Origin: Planctomycetota bacterium
Lineage (GTDB): Bacteria > Planctomycetota > MHYJ01 > JACPRB01
Assembly: GCA_016200125.1 (NCBI GenBank)
Contig: JACQFK010000248.1
Span: forward strand, 1 to 15,505
Direction of reading: 5' to 3'
Length of the DNA: 15,505 nucleotides
The notes beneath the pieces are model-generated. The model was not told the DNA's origin and ran no database searches. It saw only the letters and a program-made list of their open reading frames with translations. Each line of letters opens with the position of its first letter. The stretch's first letter is position 1. Position numbers and translations under genes: made by a program. Below, piece by piece: positions 9,763 through 15,505 of the stretch.

Positions 9763-9797
9763 AGACCCCCGGACCGAGGTCCGGGGGTCTTTTTTTT
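9763..9797 (+). terminator. Strong rho-independent terminator
   Basis: AGACCCCCGGACC pairs with GGTCCGGGGGTCT (up to 13 base pairs, tiny loop), followed by eight T residues ending at 9797. It begins 18 bases after the HMA-protein stop codon and ends that transcript, which means the downstream cupredoxin genes need their own promoter. Confidence 0.93.
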
Positions 9798-9855
9798 GGG
9801 CCTGCATCCCCGGGAGACTTCGGAGTCCCTCCGTCGTTCTATATTGGGGATGACG

Positions 9856-10611
9856 ATGAAAGCCTTCTGCCTGCTCGCCGTGGCCGCGGCCTTCGGCGCC
9901 GTGCTGCCGGTTCCGCTTCCGCAGGCGTCCGCGCCGGCCGCGCTCCCGGCCGCCGAGCCGCAGGACCCGGGAGCGACCCTGTCGGGCAGCGTGAAGATCA
10001 AGGGGGACATCCCCAAGCGCCGGAAGATCGCGACCAACGCCGACCCCAAGTGCGCCGCCGCGCATCCCGGGGACTCCATCCTCGGGGACGAGGTCGTCGC
10101 CGACGCGGCGGGAAACACTCAGTGGGGCTTCGTCTACGTCAAGGAGGGGCTGGGCGAACAGAAGTTCGACGCGCCCAAGACGCCGGTCGTCGTCGAGCAG
10201 AAGGGCTGCCGCTTCGAGCCCCACGTCATGGGCGTCATGACGGGCCAGGAGCTGATGTTCCGGAACCAGGATCCCCTGATGCACATCGTCCACATCCAGC
10301 CGAAGAACAACCGGGAGTTCGGCTTCTCCCAGGCCAGGCAGGGCGAGGAGCGGGCCAAGGTCTTCACGGCGAAGGAGACGATCCGCCTCTTCTGCGACGT
10401 CCATCCCTGGATGGTGGCCTGGATCGTCGTGCTGGACCACCCGTTCTACGCCGTGACGGACGCGGCGGGCAAGTACAAGATCAAGAACCTGCCGCCGGGC
10501 AAGTACACGATCGAAGTCTGGCACGAGACCTACAAGCCCGTCACCCAGGAGATCGAGATCAAGGCCAAGGAGGCCAAGACCGCCAACTTCGTCCTCACCG
10601 ACAAGCAGTAG
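9856..10611 (+). CDS. Secreted cupredoxin-like protein with carboxypeptidase regulatory-like domain
   Basis: Encodes 251 residues. ATG 9856 was preferred over ATG 9850 because GGGGA (9846-9850) lies five bases before it. Residues 1-25 are a signal peptide and Ala/Pro linker. Residues about 40-200 form a cupredoxin-like domain: His143/His146 in LMHIVHI and the FCDVHPWM motif, where Cys180, His183 and Met186 have the C-x2-H-x2-M spacing of a type 1 copper site. A DPKCAAAHPG motif (Cys66, His70) precedes it. The C-terminal region, about 195-240 (AVTDAAGKYKIKNLPPGKYT...VWHE), is a carboxypeptidase regulatory-like beta sandwich. Probably a periplasmic or surface electron-transfer or copper-binding protein; the partner is not known. 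A paralog follows 94 bases downstream. Confidence 0.8.
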   Translation: MKAFCLLAVAAAFGAVLPVPLPQASAPAALPAAEPQDPGATLSGSVKIKGDIPKRRKIATNADPKCAAAHPGDSILGDEVVADAAGNTQWGFVYVKEGLGEQKFDAPKTPVVVEQKGCRFEPHVMGVMTGQELMFRNQDPLMHIVHIQPKNNREFGFSQARQGEERAKVFTAKETIRLFCDVHPWMVAWIVVLDHPFYAVTDAAGKYKIKNLPPGKYTIEVWHETYKPVTQEIEIKAKEAKTANFVLTDKQ

Positions 10612-10618
10612 CGGCGTT

Positions 10619-10648
10619 CCCGCCGCGCGGCGGGGGACATTCTGTCCC
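10619..10648. repeat. Adjacent inverted repeats between cupredoxin paralogs
   Basis: CCCGCC-GCGC-GGCGGG (10619-10634) is followed directly by GGGACA-TTC-TGTCCC (10634-10648). Both can form hairpins and share one base. No T-run follows. They could attenuate or stabilise the transcript between the two paralogs, or bind a regulator upstream of the second gene. Short GC-rich hairpins occur by chance in this genome, so this is weak. Confidence 0.35.
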
Positions 10649-10705
10649 GTCGCTCCGCGATTCCCACCGTTTCCCGATGGCCTGCGGATTGCTTCCAAGC
10701 ATCCC

Positions 10706-11413
10706 ATGAACGCTTTGCTTCTCGTGATTGCCGGCTCATGGGTCCCGGCTTCCGTTCCCCAGGAGACGCCGACCGTCCTCTCGGGCACGGTGACGGTCAA
10801 GGGAGAGGTCAAGAAGGTGAAACCGACGCCCATTCCTTGTCCGCACTGCGCCCCTCTCTATCCCCAGGGCAGAATGCCCCGGGAAGACATCCTCCTGGGG
10901 CCGGACAACGGAATCCAGGGAGCGTTCGTATTCGTGAAGCGGGGCCTGGAGGGCCGGACCTTCGACGTCCCCAAAACCCCCGTCCTGCTCAACCAGAAAA
11001 ACTGCCGCTACGAGCCGCGCGTGGTCGGAGTCCGGGTCGGACAGGAGCTGGCCATCCGCAACAGCGATCCTCATGACCACTGCGTCCACGGCCTGCCCTT
11101 CCTCAACCGAGAGTTCAACACGGGACAAGCTGCCGGCGCGCCGGACATCGTCCGGAAATTCGACCGCTCGGAAACCATGATCAAGATCATCGATAACGTC
11201 CATCCCTGGATGGCCGCCTGGGTCGGGGTCGTCGATCATCCGTTCTTCGCGGTCACCGACGCCAAGGGGAACTACGAGATCAAGGGACTGCCGCCGGGGA
11301 ACTACACGGTCGAAGTCTGGCACGAGAGCTTCAGATCCGTGACCCCGGAGATCGAGATCAAGGCGAAGAGCACCACGACGCTCGACGCCGTCCTCGAGAC
11401 CCGGAAGGGGTAA
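10706..11413 (+). CDS. Cupredoxin-like paralog lacking the copper-ligand Cys
   Basis: Encodes 235 residues and clearly duplicates the preceding gene: shared GxVxVKGxxxK, FVFVKRGLEG, NREF, VHPWMxAW, DHPFFAVTDAKGNYEIKGLP and VEVWHE blocks, with a secretion signal at 1-16. The type 1 copper site is changed: the position of Cys180 in the paralog is Asp163 here (IIDNVHPWM), while His166 and Met169 remain. The upstream ligand segment is instead His-rich (DPHDHCVHG, residues 121-129), and the N-terminus has gained CPHC (45-48). It may bind copper in a different geometry or another metal, or have lost electron transfer. No good Shine-Dalgarno precedes ATG 10706. Its TAA is one base from the opposing gene's stop codon. 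Confidence 0.8.
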   Translation: MNALLLVIAGSWVPASVPQETPTVLSGTVTVKGEVKKVKPTPIPCPHCAPLYPQGRMPREDILLGPDNGIQGAFVFVKRGLEGRTFDVPKTPVLLNQKNCRYEPRVVGVRVGQELAIRNSDPHDHCVHGLPFLNREFNTGQAAGAPDIVRKFDRSETMIKIIDNVHPWMAAWVGVVDHPFFAVTDAKGNYEIKGLPPGNYTVEVWHESFRSVTPEIEIKAKSTTTLDAVLETRKG

Positions 11414-11414
11414 C

Positions 11415-11879
11415 CTAGCGGAGGATCTCCACCCGGGTGATCGCGAGATCCTCCCAGCCCTGGACCTTCATCCGCCTCCAGACGGCGCCCTTCTCCGCGG
11501 GCGGGTCGCCGGAAAGCGGGAAGGTCTGGCCCGTCGGCTGAATCATGACCTTGCCGTCGCGGATCTCCGCCAGGGCCTCGAATTCGATCCCGGCGGTCCC
11601 GACGTTGTTGCGCCGGATCCCGTCCGCGAGCGCCCTGAAGTCGAAGGTCATCGGCTGAATCACTCGGGACCGGGCGAACTGGCGGTCCATGTCGAGCTGC
11701 GGCACGGAGCCGTACAGGCCCCGGAGGAGCTTCTCGAGCCCCATCATCTCCTCGCTTCAGGTTCAGCCTTTGAGCTTCGCCTCGACCAGCGCGAAGTCGC
11801 CGGGCTGGGCGACGACGTCGACCCCGGAGGCGCCGCAGGCGCCGAGCAGCAGCATGAAGAGCAGCGAAGATCGTCTCAT
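11415..11879 (-). CDS. HMA-like lipoprotein with two in-frame TGA codons (candidate double selenoprotein)
   Basis: ATG 11879, 11 bases after the barrel gene's stop, with GGGA ahead of it. Reading TGA 11765-11763 and TGA 11759-11757 through gives 154 residues to TAG 11417-11415. Lipoprotein signal MRRSSLLFMLLLGA-Cys15; then a beta-alpha-beta-beta-alpha-beta pattern like an HMA domain: FALVEAKLKG-U39-T-U41-SEEMMGLEKLLRGLYG, PQLDMD, FDFRALADGI and IEFEALAEI; then a beta-rich tail (TFPLSGD...WRRMKVQGW) that resembles the C-terminal domain of the HMA protein at 9256-9744. Without readthrough the gene gives a 38-residue lipopeptide plus a leaderless ORF whose GAGGAG touches its ATG, which is poor for initiation. 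Sequence similarity to canonical HMA is low, so the fold call is tentative; the recoding pattern matches its paralog. Confidence 0.65.
11726..11742 (-). promoter_or_regulatory. Stem-loop downstream of the TGA pair (candidate SECIS)
   Basis: On the minus strand GGGGCT pairs with AGCTCC (one G-T wobble) around loop CGAGA. The loop starts 20 bases after the second TGA and 26 after the first, and has G as its second base, consistent with bacterial SECIS rules. An alternative pairing of GAGGAG (11753-11748) with CTCCTC (11729-11724) competes with it. Weaker than the hairpins in the other HMA gene. Confidence 0.4.
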
Positions 11880-11890
11880 CGGTTCATCCC

Positions 11891-12778
11891 TCAAATCCTG
11901 AATCCGAACGCGAAAAACACGGACACCTGGTTCCGCAGCTGGACGCCGCGGACCTCCTCGAAGAGCGGGACCTCGACCGAAATCTGAAGATCCAGCGTCG
12001 GCCGCGGCCGGAAGGCCCAGTTGACGCCGAGCGACAGCAGGTCGCCGCCCGTGTCCGCCACCGTCCGCCCCGCCTGCCGGTCGGCTCCTTCATGCCGGAA
12101 GCGCAGCATCACATCGGCCCTCATGAAGGGCCCCGGATAGGGCTCCAGCCAGAAGCGGTTTCCCGCCGCAATCTCGGCGAAGACCTGGTCCGCCTCCTTG
12201 TAGTTGTGCGTCCCCTCCCCCACTCTTTTATAGAGCGCCATCGCGTTGAAGCGCCAGCGCCCGGGCTCGTGCGTGACCGCCGTGCCGATGAAGGGATCCC
12301 AGGACGCCGATCCGGGCTGGAGATCGGCGGGAAGCCGGACGCCCCGGTCGACCGCGTCGTCCCGGCCCGTGGGCAGTTCCAGCCCTCCGAGCAGGGAGAA
12401 ATTCATCGCCTTCCCGACGTCGTCCCAACGATAGTAGCGCCACTTCGCGTAGAGCGTGACGTCCCCGATGCCGGACGAAGCGAGCCGGTTGAGGCCATCG
12501 CCTTCCAGCACATGACTCACATAGGGAATGACCGTGCCCGCCTGGAGCGTGTTCATCACGCCGTAATGGGCGCTCAGCACCGCGGCCTGGCTGAACTCGC
12601 GCTGATGGAAGGGATCGCCGGTGGCGTCCGCGCCGTCGAGCAGGCCGCGACGCAGCCTGAACTCATACCCTGCCGTGAACAGCCAGCCGTCCTCATAGAG
12701 CGTCTCGCCGTCCAGGACGTCCAGCGCCCCCTCCTGGGTCAGCGCGGGCAGGAACGTCAGCATCGCCGCGATCAACAT
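11891..12778 (-). CDS. Outer-membrane beta-barrel, MetA-phenol-degradation/transporter-like
   Basis: Encodes 295 residues from ATG 12778, with GCGAGG five bases upstream. A signal peptide (MLIAAMLTFLPALT) is followed by alternating amphipathic strands ending in a C-terminal aromatic-rich strand (SVFFAFGFRI), typical of outer-membrane barrels. The blocks GLELPTGRDDAVDRG..LPADLQPGSASWDPFIGTA match the hallmark of the PF13557 family (Phenol_MetA_deg, usually annotated as transporter). The name is historical; substrates are mostly unproven. It sits between a Cys-rich secreted protein and the HMA-like lipoprotein with tight spacing (54 and 11 bases), so a metal-related envelope role is inferred from context. 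Confidence 0.75.
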   Translation of the reverse strand: MLIAAMLTFLPALTQEGALDVLDGETLYEDGWLFTAGYEFRLRRGLLDGADATGDPFHQREFSQAAVLSAHYGVMNTLQAGTVIPYVSHVLEGDGLNRLASSGIGDVTLYAKWRYYRWDDVGKAMNFSLLGGLELPTGRDDAVDRGVRLPADLQPGSASWDPFIGTAVTHEPGRWRFNAMALYKRVGEGTHNYKEADQVFAEIAAGNRFWLEPYPGPFMRADVMLRFRHEGADRQAGRTVADTGGDLLSLGVNWAFRPRPTLDLQISVEVPLFEEVRGVQLRNQVSVFFAFGFRI

Positions 12779-12832
12779 TACGCCTCGCTTTCAACGGAGC
12801 ATCAGCCGCTGAGCCGGAGCGGAGGCGGAGGG

Positions 12833-13213
12833 TCAGATCCGAAGGGGGACGCAGAGCGGGCGACTTCGGACCGGCGGCGGAAGGCCCGAAGAATCCGGAG
12901 GGGAGGAGGCTTCGGGAGCCGCGAGAAAGAAGGACACGGGCAGGATCTCGAGGCACAGTTCGGGAACCGGCGCGGCATCGGCGACGATCGTGTCGAGCTC
13001 CGTCTGCGGTTCGACATGAAAGCAAGGAGCCTGCTCCTGAGAACGGGGAAGGGAGGCCATCGAACGGCTGCAGCAATCCGGCTCGTCGTCGTGAACCGAG
13101 CAGCGGTTCTTGTTCTCGCACAACGAGCCGCAAGGGCAGTCGGTGATCGAGATCGGCTGGATCGACGCGAAACCGAGGGCCAGAAGAAGGGCCGCCGCTT
13201 TCATTCCCCTCAT
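12833..13213 (-). CDS. Secreted Cys-rich small protein
   Basis: Encodes 126 residues from ATG 13213 (TTG 13240 would overlap the kinase stop; ATG 13204 is also possible). After a signal peptide (MKAAALLLALGFASIQP) come nine cysteines and several histidines: DCPCGSLC, NRCSVHDDEPDCCS and APCFHVEP. A single Cys (87) lies before a hydrophobic stretch LEILPVSFFLAA, and another (121) near the C-terminus. The clustered Cys suggest metal binding or disulfides; no named family was recognised. It starts 23 bases after the kinase stop and 54 bases before the outer-membrane barrel gene, in the same operon as the HMA-like lipoprotein, so metal binding is a reasonable guess only. Coding status is supported by the signal peptide and gene order, not by a strong ribosome site. 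Confidence 0.55.
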   Translation of the reverse strand: MRGMKAAALLLALGFASIQPISITDCPCGSLCENKNRCSVHDDEPDCCSRSMASLPRSQEQAPCFHVEPQTELDTIVADAAPVPELCLEILPVSFFLAAPEASSPPDSSGLPPPVRSRPLCVPLRI

Positions 13214-13236
13214 TATCGCCGGGGAAAGATCCCTGA

Positions 13237-14778
13237 TCAAGGCTTAGGATCACGGTAGTCGATCGAGCGGATCCGGAGCTGACCGCCCACCAGGCTTAAG
13301 TGGAGCGTGCCCTTGCGGGCCTTGCTGCGCGCGACGACCGGCACCGGCCGGCCGTCCAGCGTCGCCGACACCGTCTCGCCCCGGCAGGAGAAGATCAGCG
13401 TGTGCTCCGCACCCGCCATCTGGCTGATGCCGCCGCGGTTCCAGTCGACGCCGTAGCCGGGCTCGCTCGTCAGCCGGATGTTGAAGCCCAGGTAGCTCTG
13501 GTCCTGGCAGACGAAGCGGATCCGCACCTCGCCGTCCTCGAACATCCGGTCCGTCTGCAGCGCCTGGGGACGCGCGACGACGTTCACCAGCGTGCCGTTC
13601 TCGAGCCGCCAGTCCTTCAGGTCCCGCTGCATGAAGCAGGCGAGCGAGCGGCCGTCGAAGACCGGCGTCCAGGGCCGCGGATCCGGGGCCATCAGCGCCA
13701 ACCGGTCGATCTCCCGCTGCATGCGGAAGCCGACGATGCCCGCCGCCAGCATCGACAGGAAGGCCAGCGCCGTCACGAGGGCGGCCGCCGGATGGCGGCG
13801 GATCCGGCGCAGGAGGCGTCCGCCGGCGCCCACGGGCCGGGCCTGGATGGGCTCGCCCTCCAGGTGGCGCTTCAGGTCGTCGGCGAACTCGCGGGCGTCC
13901 GCGTACCTCCGGCCCGGCTCCTTCTCGAGCGCCTTGAGCGCGATCGTCTCCGCGTCGGCGGACAGGCCCAGCGCGAGCTTCCGAGGCGGCGGGGGATCCT
14001 CCCGGATGATCCGCGCATAGAGGTCCGCCAGGCTCTTCGCCGCGTGGGGCGGCCGGCCGGCCAGCATTTCGTAGAGGATGGCGCCCAGCGCGTAGACGTC
14101 CGTGCGCGGGCTGATGTCCTCCGACCGCGCCTCGACCTGCTCCGGCGCCATGTAGAGCGGCGTGCCGAGCGCCGTCCCCGTCCGCGTCAGCTCCGTCCTC
14201 GTCTCCAGAAGATGGGCGAGGCCGAAATCGCCGACCTTGGGCTCGCCCGACGCGGTGACCAGGATGTTGGCGGGCTTGAGGTCGCGGTGGACGATCCCGC
14301 GCTCGTGGGCCGCGGCGACGCCCCGCGCCGCCTTCTCGAGGAGCGGCAGCAGATTCGCCTTCGGCTCCTTGAGCAGCTGGTCGAGCGGGCGGCCTTCGAC
14401 GAGCTCCATCACGAGGAACGAGCTGCCGCCCTCCTCGCCTGCATCGTAGACCGTCACGACGTTCGGATGGGCGAGCCCCGCCGCCGCCTGGCCTTCGCGG
14501 CGGAAGCGCTCGCGGACGACGTCGCTCATCCCCGGCGCGTCGCGCAGGACCTTCACGGCCACCGTCCGGTTGAGCTTGAGGTCGCGCGCGCGGTAGACGA
14601 CGGCCGTCGCGCCCTGGCCCACGACGCCCAGGATTTCGAAGCGCGATAGCTTGGGGGGAGTTGCGGCCATCGGCGCGCCGGCTCCGGGCACGGCCGTGCG
14701 GGTCCGCTCGTGCTGCGACAGGTCGCGGAGCACGCGCGGGACGAGATCCTCACTCCCCGAGGAGCCGCTTCCACTCAT
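13237..14778 (-). CDS. Membrane Ser/Thr kinase fused to DUF1080-like domain
   Basis: Encodes 513 residues from ATG 14778, overlapping the sigma-factor gene's end by 29 bases. Kinase domain, residues about 46-310: GQGATAVV loop, Lys76, HRD with Asp166, DFG at 184-186, APE at 211-213; all catalytic residues are present. A membrane helix lies at about 331-350. The C-terminal domain, about 367-510 (WTPVFDGRSLACF, WRLENGTLVNV, EVRIRFVC, DWNRGGISQMAG), matches the DUF1080/3-keto-disaccharide-hydrolase-like concanavalin fold often found in planctomycetes, here presumably an extracytoplasmic sensor. The overlap indicates translational coupling with the sigma factor. It differs from the TPR kinase at 2940-5243 in its sensor part. 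Confidence 0.85.
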   Translation of the reverse strand: MSGSGSSGSEDLVPRVLRDLSQHERTRTAVPGAGAPMAATPPKLSRFEILGVVGQGATAVVYRARDLKLNRTVAVKVLRDAPGMSDVVRERFRREGQAAAGLAHPNVVTVYDAGEEGGSSFLVMELVEGRPLDQLLKEPKANLLPLLEKAARGVAAAHERGIVHRDLKPANILVTASGEPKVGDFGLAHLLETRTELTRTGTALGTPLYMAPEQVEARSEDISPRTDVYALGAILYEMLAGRPPHAAKSLADLYARIIREDPPPPRKLALGLSADAETIALKALEKEPGRRYADAREFADDLKRHLEGEPIQARPVGAGGRLLRRIRRHPAAALVTALAFLSMLAAGIVGFRMQREIDRLALMAPDPRPWTPVFDGRSLACFMQRDLKDWRLENGTLVNVVARPQALQTDRMFEDGEVRIRFVCQDQSYLGFNIRLTSEPGYGVDWNRGGISQMAGAEHTLIFSCRGETVSATLDGRPVPVVARSKARKGTLHLSLVGGQLRIRSIDYRDPKP

Positions 14779-15490
14779 CTTCCAGTTCCTGGTCGGTCCC
14801 CGCGCTCCGGGCCAGCGCTTCCCGCAATTCCCGCCGGATCTCCTCGCGGACGAGGTGGAGCGCCTTCTCGACTTCGCCTACGGTCATCCCGTGGCGCGCC
14901 GCCAGCTCCGCGTAGGAGGGCGGCTCCGGACCCGATCCCAGCGCGAAGGCCTCGTAGACGCGGAAGCGGTCCTCGCGCCCCGCGGCGGCGAAGCGCTCCC
15001 GCGCGCGGCCGATCGACAGCTGCACGAGCTCCTCGAGCCAGACCCGCTCGAACACTTTTTCGGGATCGGCGGCCCCCGGATCGCCCCGCAGCTCCGGCAG
15101 GTCGGGCGCCGCGCCGTCGAGCGAGAAGACGCGCGCCCCGCCGCCCCGCTTGAGCCGCTGGAGGTCCCGCTCCTCGTGGCCCGCGAAGCGCCGCAGGAGG
15201 ACCTTGAGATAGGGCCGGAATCCCCCCTTCGAAGGATCGTAGCGCCGGAGCGCATCCTCCTCGAGCAGCCAGGCGAAGAAGGCCTGGGTCAGGTCCTTGG
15301 CGTCCTCGTTCGACTTCGCCCACGCGATGCGGAGATAGCAGTAGACCGGCTTCCAGTAGCGGGCGCAGAGCGTCTCCAGGGAACGTCCGTAGTCCGCCGT
15401 GGCCGGATTCCGGAGCCCGCCCGCGAATCCGAGGGTGGTCTCGGGAAAAGCCTTTTCCGCGCCGCCCAGGGTCGTATCGCCCGAATTCAT
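14750..15490 (-). CDS. ECF-like RNA polymerase sigma factor, second copy
   Basis: Encodes 246 residues from ATG 15490, a start supported by the TTLGG...FPETT motif shared with the sigma factor at 2189-2935. Region 2: YWKPVYCYLR, DLTQAFFAWLLEEDALRRYD and GGFRPYLKVLLRRF; then the conserved LKRGGGARVFSLDG linker. Region 4: PPSYAELAARHGMTVGEVEKALHLVREEIRREL. The paralog shares the LKRGGG linker. It overlaps the kinase gene, so the two are co-translated, and the kinase probably modulates its activity by a mechanism not visible here. The gene is complete; only 15 bases of upstream DNA are in the window, so its promoter is outside. Confidence 0.85.
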   Translation of the reverse strand: MNSGDTTLGGAEKAFPETTLGFAGGLRNPATADYGRSLETLCARYWKPVYCYLRIAWAKSNEDAKDLTQAFFAWLLEEDALRRYDPSKGGFRPYLKVLLRRFAGHEERDLQRLKRGGGARVFSLDGAAPDLPELRGDPGAADPEKVFERVWLEELVQLSIGRARERFAAAGREDRFRVYEAFALGSGPEPPSYAELAARHGMTVGEVEKALHLVREEIRRELREALARSAGTDQELEDEWKRLLGE

Positions 15491-15505
15491 TTTCTCGGAA
15501 GTTTG

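Noticed and set aside
11415..11747. Independent 110-residue gene starting at ATG 11747
   Set aside because: Its GAGGAG touches the ATG, leaving no spacing, and it is in frame with the lipoprotein signal through only two TGA codons.

Overview
The DNA is very GC-rich (clearly above two-thirds G+C, judged by eye). It carries two sigma-factor/Ser-Thr-kinase gene pairs, a WD40 lipoprotein, a kinase fused to a DUF1080-like domain, a neutral-ceramidase-like secreted protein and carboxypeptidase-regulatory-like copper proteins. Together with lipoproteins and an outer-membrane beta-barrel this suggests a Gram-negative member of the Planctomycetota or a close relative. That is inferred from gene style; no rRNA or marker gene is present.

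Layout. 1-592: 3' part of a YiiX-type permuted papain-fold hydrolase. 736-5243 (+): WD40 lipoprotein, an ECF-like sigma factor and a membrane Ser/Thr kinase with TPR repeats. 5279-8242 (-): SAM methyltransferase, then a thioredoxin-like protein and a ceramidase-like protein that appears to start at CTG. 8293-9163 (+): LysR-family gene broken by an internal deletion and frameshift. 9256-11413 (+): a heavy-metal-associated (HMA) domain protein with two in-frame TGA codons, a strong terminator, then two paralogous cupredoxin-like secreted proteins. 15490-11415 (-): a second sigma factor and kinase, then a secreted Cys-rich small protein, an outer-membrane beta-barrel and a small HMA-like lipoprotein, again with two in-frame TGA codons.

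The main discovery candidate is the pair of HMA-like proteins (9256-9744 and 11879-11415). In each, the reading frame is intact except for two TGA codons placed exactly where HMA domains carry their metal-binding cysteines: UxxxU in one, UxU in the other. Stem-loops follow directly downstream, and other genes here use TGA as a normal stop and TGC for Cys. The simplest explanation is selenocysteine insertion, giving two double-selenocysteine metal-binding envelope proteins. They flank two cupredoxin-like proteins and are next to a Cys-rich secreted protein and an outer-membrane barrel, so 9.2-13.2 kb looks like an envelope soft-metal (copper or mercury type) handling locus, possibly controlled by the adjacent sigma/kinase pair. 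No SelA/B/C/D gene is in the window, so the recoding claim must be tested against the rest of the genome.
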